Assembly: GCA_902778105.1 (NCBI GenBank)
Contig: CACYWN010000009.1
Coordinates: forward strand, 1-64,000
Direction of reading: 5' to 3'
DNA length: 64,000 nucleotides
From: an uncultured Bacteroidia bacterium
GTDB taxonomy: Bacteria > Bacteroidota > Bacteroidia > Bacteroidales > UBA932
Below, one piece after another: positions 62,723-64,000 of this stretch (positions are counted from its first letter, which is position 1; every line of letters starts with the position of its first letter). The translations under genes and the position numbers were made by a program. The notes under the pieces are model-generated. The model did not search any database. It was not told the origin of the DNA and saw only the letters and a program-made list of their open reading frames with translations.

Positions 62723-63711
62723 AGCGTCTTCTCGAACAGGTCGGTCGCCTGCTGGAAAATCCGTTCCAGATCCTCTTCCTCCCGCTTGGGGGGAGAGGAT
62801 TTTTCGATGTGTTCCGGCGGCGCTTTCACGGGAGGAGTCTGGATGAAAACCGTGTCCCTGACAGAAGCCGGAGCAGGAACGGAGACGGGCGCCGGCGCCG
62901 AAGGAACCGGACGGAAAAACAGAAACAGGGCGGCAATAGCCAGGATGACAAGCAGGGACGCCAGAATCAACCAGACGCCCGTTCTGCGTCGGAGGGATTC
63001 CCGCACTTCCCGGGCGGAACGATACCTTTCGGAAGGGTCCCTCCGGAGGCATTTTGCAATGACAGGCCGATGCCTTCCTGTCATTTCCCTCAGGACGCAC
63101 CCCAGGGAATAGAGGTCACTCCGAACATCTCCTGGATGCCCCTCCAATACCTCGGGAGCCACGAAGCGGCGCGTCCCGGCAGGGACCTTGAGGACCACGG
63201 AATCCACACTGTCCGCCAACCCGAAATCAATCAGTTTAAGGTGCATTCCGTCATGGGTAACCATGATGTTGGAGGGTTTCAGGTCGCGATGGACAATCTG
63301 GTGGTGATGGATATATTCCAGGGCCTCACAGAGTTCTCCCGCCCATTGCTGGAAGGTCCGTTCATCCGGACGGCCTTTCTTCAGATGCTCCTCCAGGGTC
63401 ATCCCGTCAATCCACTCCATTTCGATGCACGGTCCCAGATCCGGGAAAACCGTATAGGCATACGTCTCACAGACATTCGCATGGCGGAGGGAATACCCGG
63501 TTTCGAATTCCTTCCTGAGCATCGTTTCGTGGAGAAGGTTTCCGCGCCACTGGGGTTTCAGACACTTGTAGACCCGGAAACGCCCGGCCCGCTCACCCCG
63601 GTACAACTCGAAAAAGCCATCCTCGGAAGCGCTGAGGAGGGTGAATGTTCCGATATCGGGCTGGCCATAGCCGGAAACCGGTCCGAAGAAGCCGGAGTTG
63701 TTGTCGTCCAT
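62719..63711 (-). CDS. Hanks-type serine/threonine protein kinase with one membrane helix
   Basis: 330 residues. Kinase domain at about 20-235: Lys in RVYKCLK, IEMEWIDGMTLEEHL hinge, catalytic HRDLKPSNIM, metal-binding DFGLAD, and the APE-like FVAPEVLEG. The glycine-rich loop is degenerate (LSASEDGFFELY). Then one membrane segment (GVWLILASLLVILAIAALFLFF) and a Pro-rich extracytoplasmic tail. It probably phosphorylates cytoplasmic proteins in answer to an envelope signal. The ATG is 4 bases after its -7 element. Confidence 0.93.
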   Translation of the reverse strand: MDDNNSGFFGPVSGYGQPDIGTFTLLSASEDGFFELYRGERAGRFRVYKCLKPQWRGNLLHETMLRKEFETGYSLRHANVCETYAYTVFPDLGPCIEMEWIDGMTLEEHLKKGRPDERTFQQWAGELCEALEYIHHHQIVHRDLKPSNIMVTHDGMHLKLIDFGLADSVDSVVLKVPAGTRRFVAPEVLEGHPGDVRSDLYSLGCVLREMTGRHRPVIAKCLRRDPSERYRSAREVRESLRRRTGVWLILASLLVILAIAALFLFFRPVPSAPAPVSVPAPASVRDTVFIQTPPVKAPPEHIEKSSPPKREEEDLERIFQQATDLFEKTL

Positions 63712-63715
63712 CTTT

Positions 63716-63743
63716 CAAAGATAACGCCTTTTTCGTAACTTTG
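63716..63743. promoter_or_regulatory. Compact divergent promoter pair
   Basis: TATCTTTG on the minus strand (63723-63716) serves the kinase and TAACTTTG on the plus strand (63736-63743) serves the next gene. Only 12 bases separate the two -7 elements, so their -33 regions overlap each other's core. Confidence 0.65.
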
Positions 63744-63750
63744 CAATGCG

Positions 63751-64000
63751 ATGAAACGGCTCCTGCGGATGGTCCTTACCGGGATTCTGGTCCTGTCGGC
63801 ACAGGTTTATTCCCGTGCGAAAACCGCCTGCCCCGAGGACGGGACTCCCTGGGAGGACCTCCTGGACCGCTACGAACTCATCTGCCGCCAATGTCTGGAC
63901 CTTCAGAAGCGGAAAGACGCCGGGGAGGATATCCCTTCCCGGAAACTCCTTGTCCTAGTGGACGAATTGGAACAGCTCCGGGAAGAACTCCGGGGCGTAA
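63751..64000 (+). CDS. Exported protein, N-terminal part (runs off window)
   Basis: 83 codons are visible: a signal peptide (MVLTGILVLSAQVYS), then a helical, charged region (LLDRYELICRQCLDLQKRKDAG, LLVLVDELEQLREELRG) that could be a coiled coil. No family recognised. The ATG lies 7 bases after TAACTTTG; an out-of-frame ATG at 63746 precedes it. Divergent from the kinase and perhaps linked to it. Confidence 0.7.
   Translation, partial: MKRLLRMVLTGILVLSAQVYSRAKTACPEDGTPWEDLLDRYELICRQCLDLQKRKDAGEDIPSRKLLVLVDELEQLREELRGV

Overview
The window looks like a chromosomal stretch from a fairly GC-rich member of the Bacteroidales. The evidence is two SusC/SusD polysaccharide-utilisation loci, a DUF6377-type sensor-regulator, FeoA-FeoB and hemerythrin-LuxR fusions, BspA- and fimbrillin-like lipoproteins, little Shine-Dalgarno signal, and many promoters of the Bacteroidetes TTG-N19/20-TAnnTTTG type. 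No phage, insertion sequence, plasmid gene or CRISPR array was seen.

Layout. 1-1212: the start of an ABC-transporter ATPase gene with a paired palindrome upstream, a DUF4314-like small gene, and a tRNA-Gln/tRNA-Met unit. 1280-7611: the GMP branch of purine synthesis (guaB, full-length guaA, then a second GuaA holding only the synthetase half), an NhaC-type antiporter and queH. 7675-12577: an outer-membrane barrel protein, a hemerythrin-LuxR regulator with a phosphoribosyltransferase, and feoAB. 12675-20281: PUL 1 (susC, susD, GH16, GH50-like), whose susC is cut by an in-frame TAA. 21017-25812: malate dehydrogenase, a structured leader RNA with a phosphopantetheinyl transferase, and nrdG/nrdD, where nrdD carries a one-base frameshift. 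26120-30916: a TPR/EnvC pair, and an ECF sigma factor with a membrane/beta-barrel partner. 31007-35231: a lipoprotein, ispE, comM and tsaE. 35332-50951: PUL 2 (susC, susD, a four-repeat surface lipoprotein, GH16, GH3, GH30, CotH) with its DUF6377 regulator upstream; the enzyme set fits beta-1,3/1,6-glucan (laminarin-like) breakdown. 50979-54430: a suf operon with a pnuC-like gene inside it and a much shortened sufD. 54494-64000: surface lipoproteins, an exported TonB-C protein, a small peptide gene, an unrecognised HTH-like protein, a Hanks-type kinase and a partial exported protein.

Themes. (1) About eleven genes have their start codon 4-10 bases after a TAnnTTTG-like element, so leaderless transcripts appear common. 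(2) Intergenic hairpin repeats occur in two families. One is a short AGATTCnTTCG...CGAAnGGAATCT-like family. The other has a conserved core of about 60 bp held between long perfect or near-perfect inverted arms that differ completely from locus to locus; in one copy an arm includes the 3' end of tsaE. These sit mostly between convergent genes and probably act as two-way terminators, but one short copy lies inside the 5' coding region of the truncated sufD. (3) Two otherwise normal genes (susC of PUL 1 and nrdD) are each broken by a single change, which is either recent decay or sequencing/assembly error.
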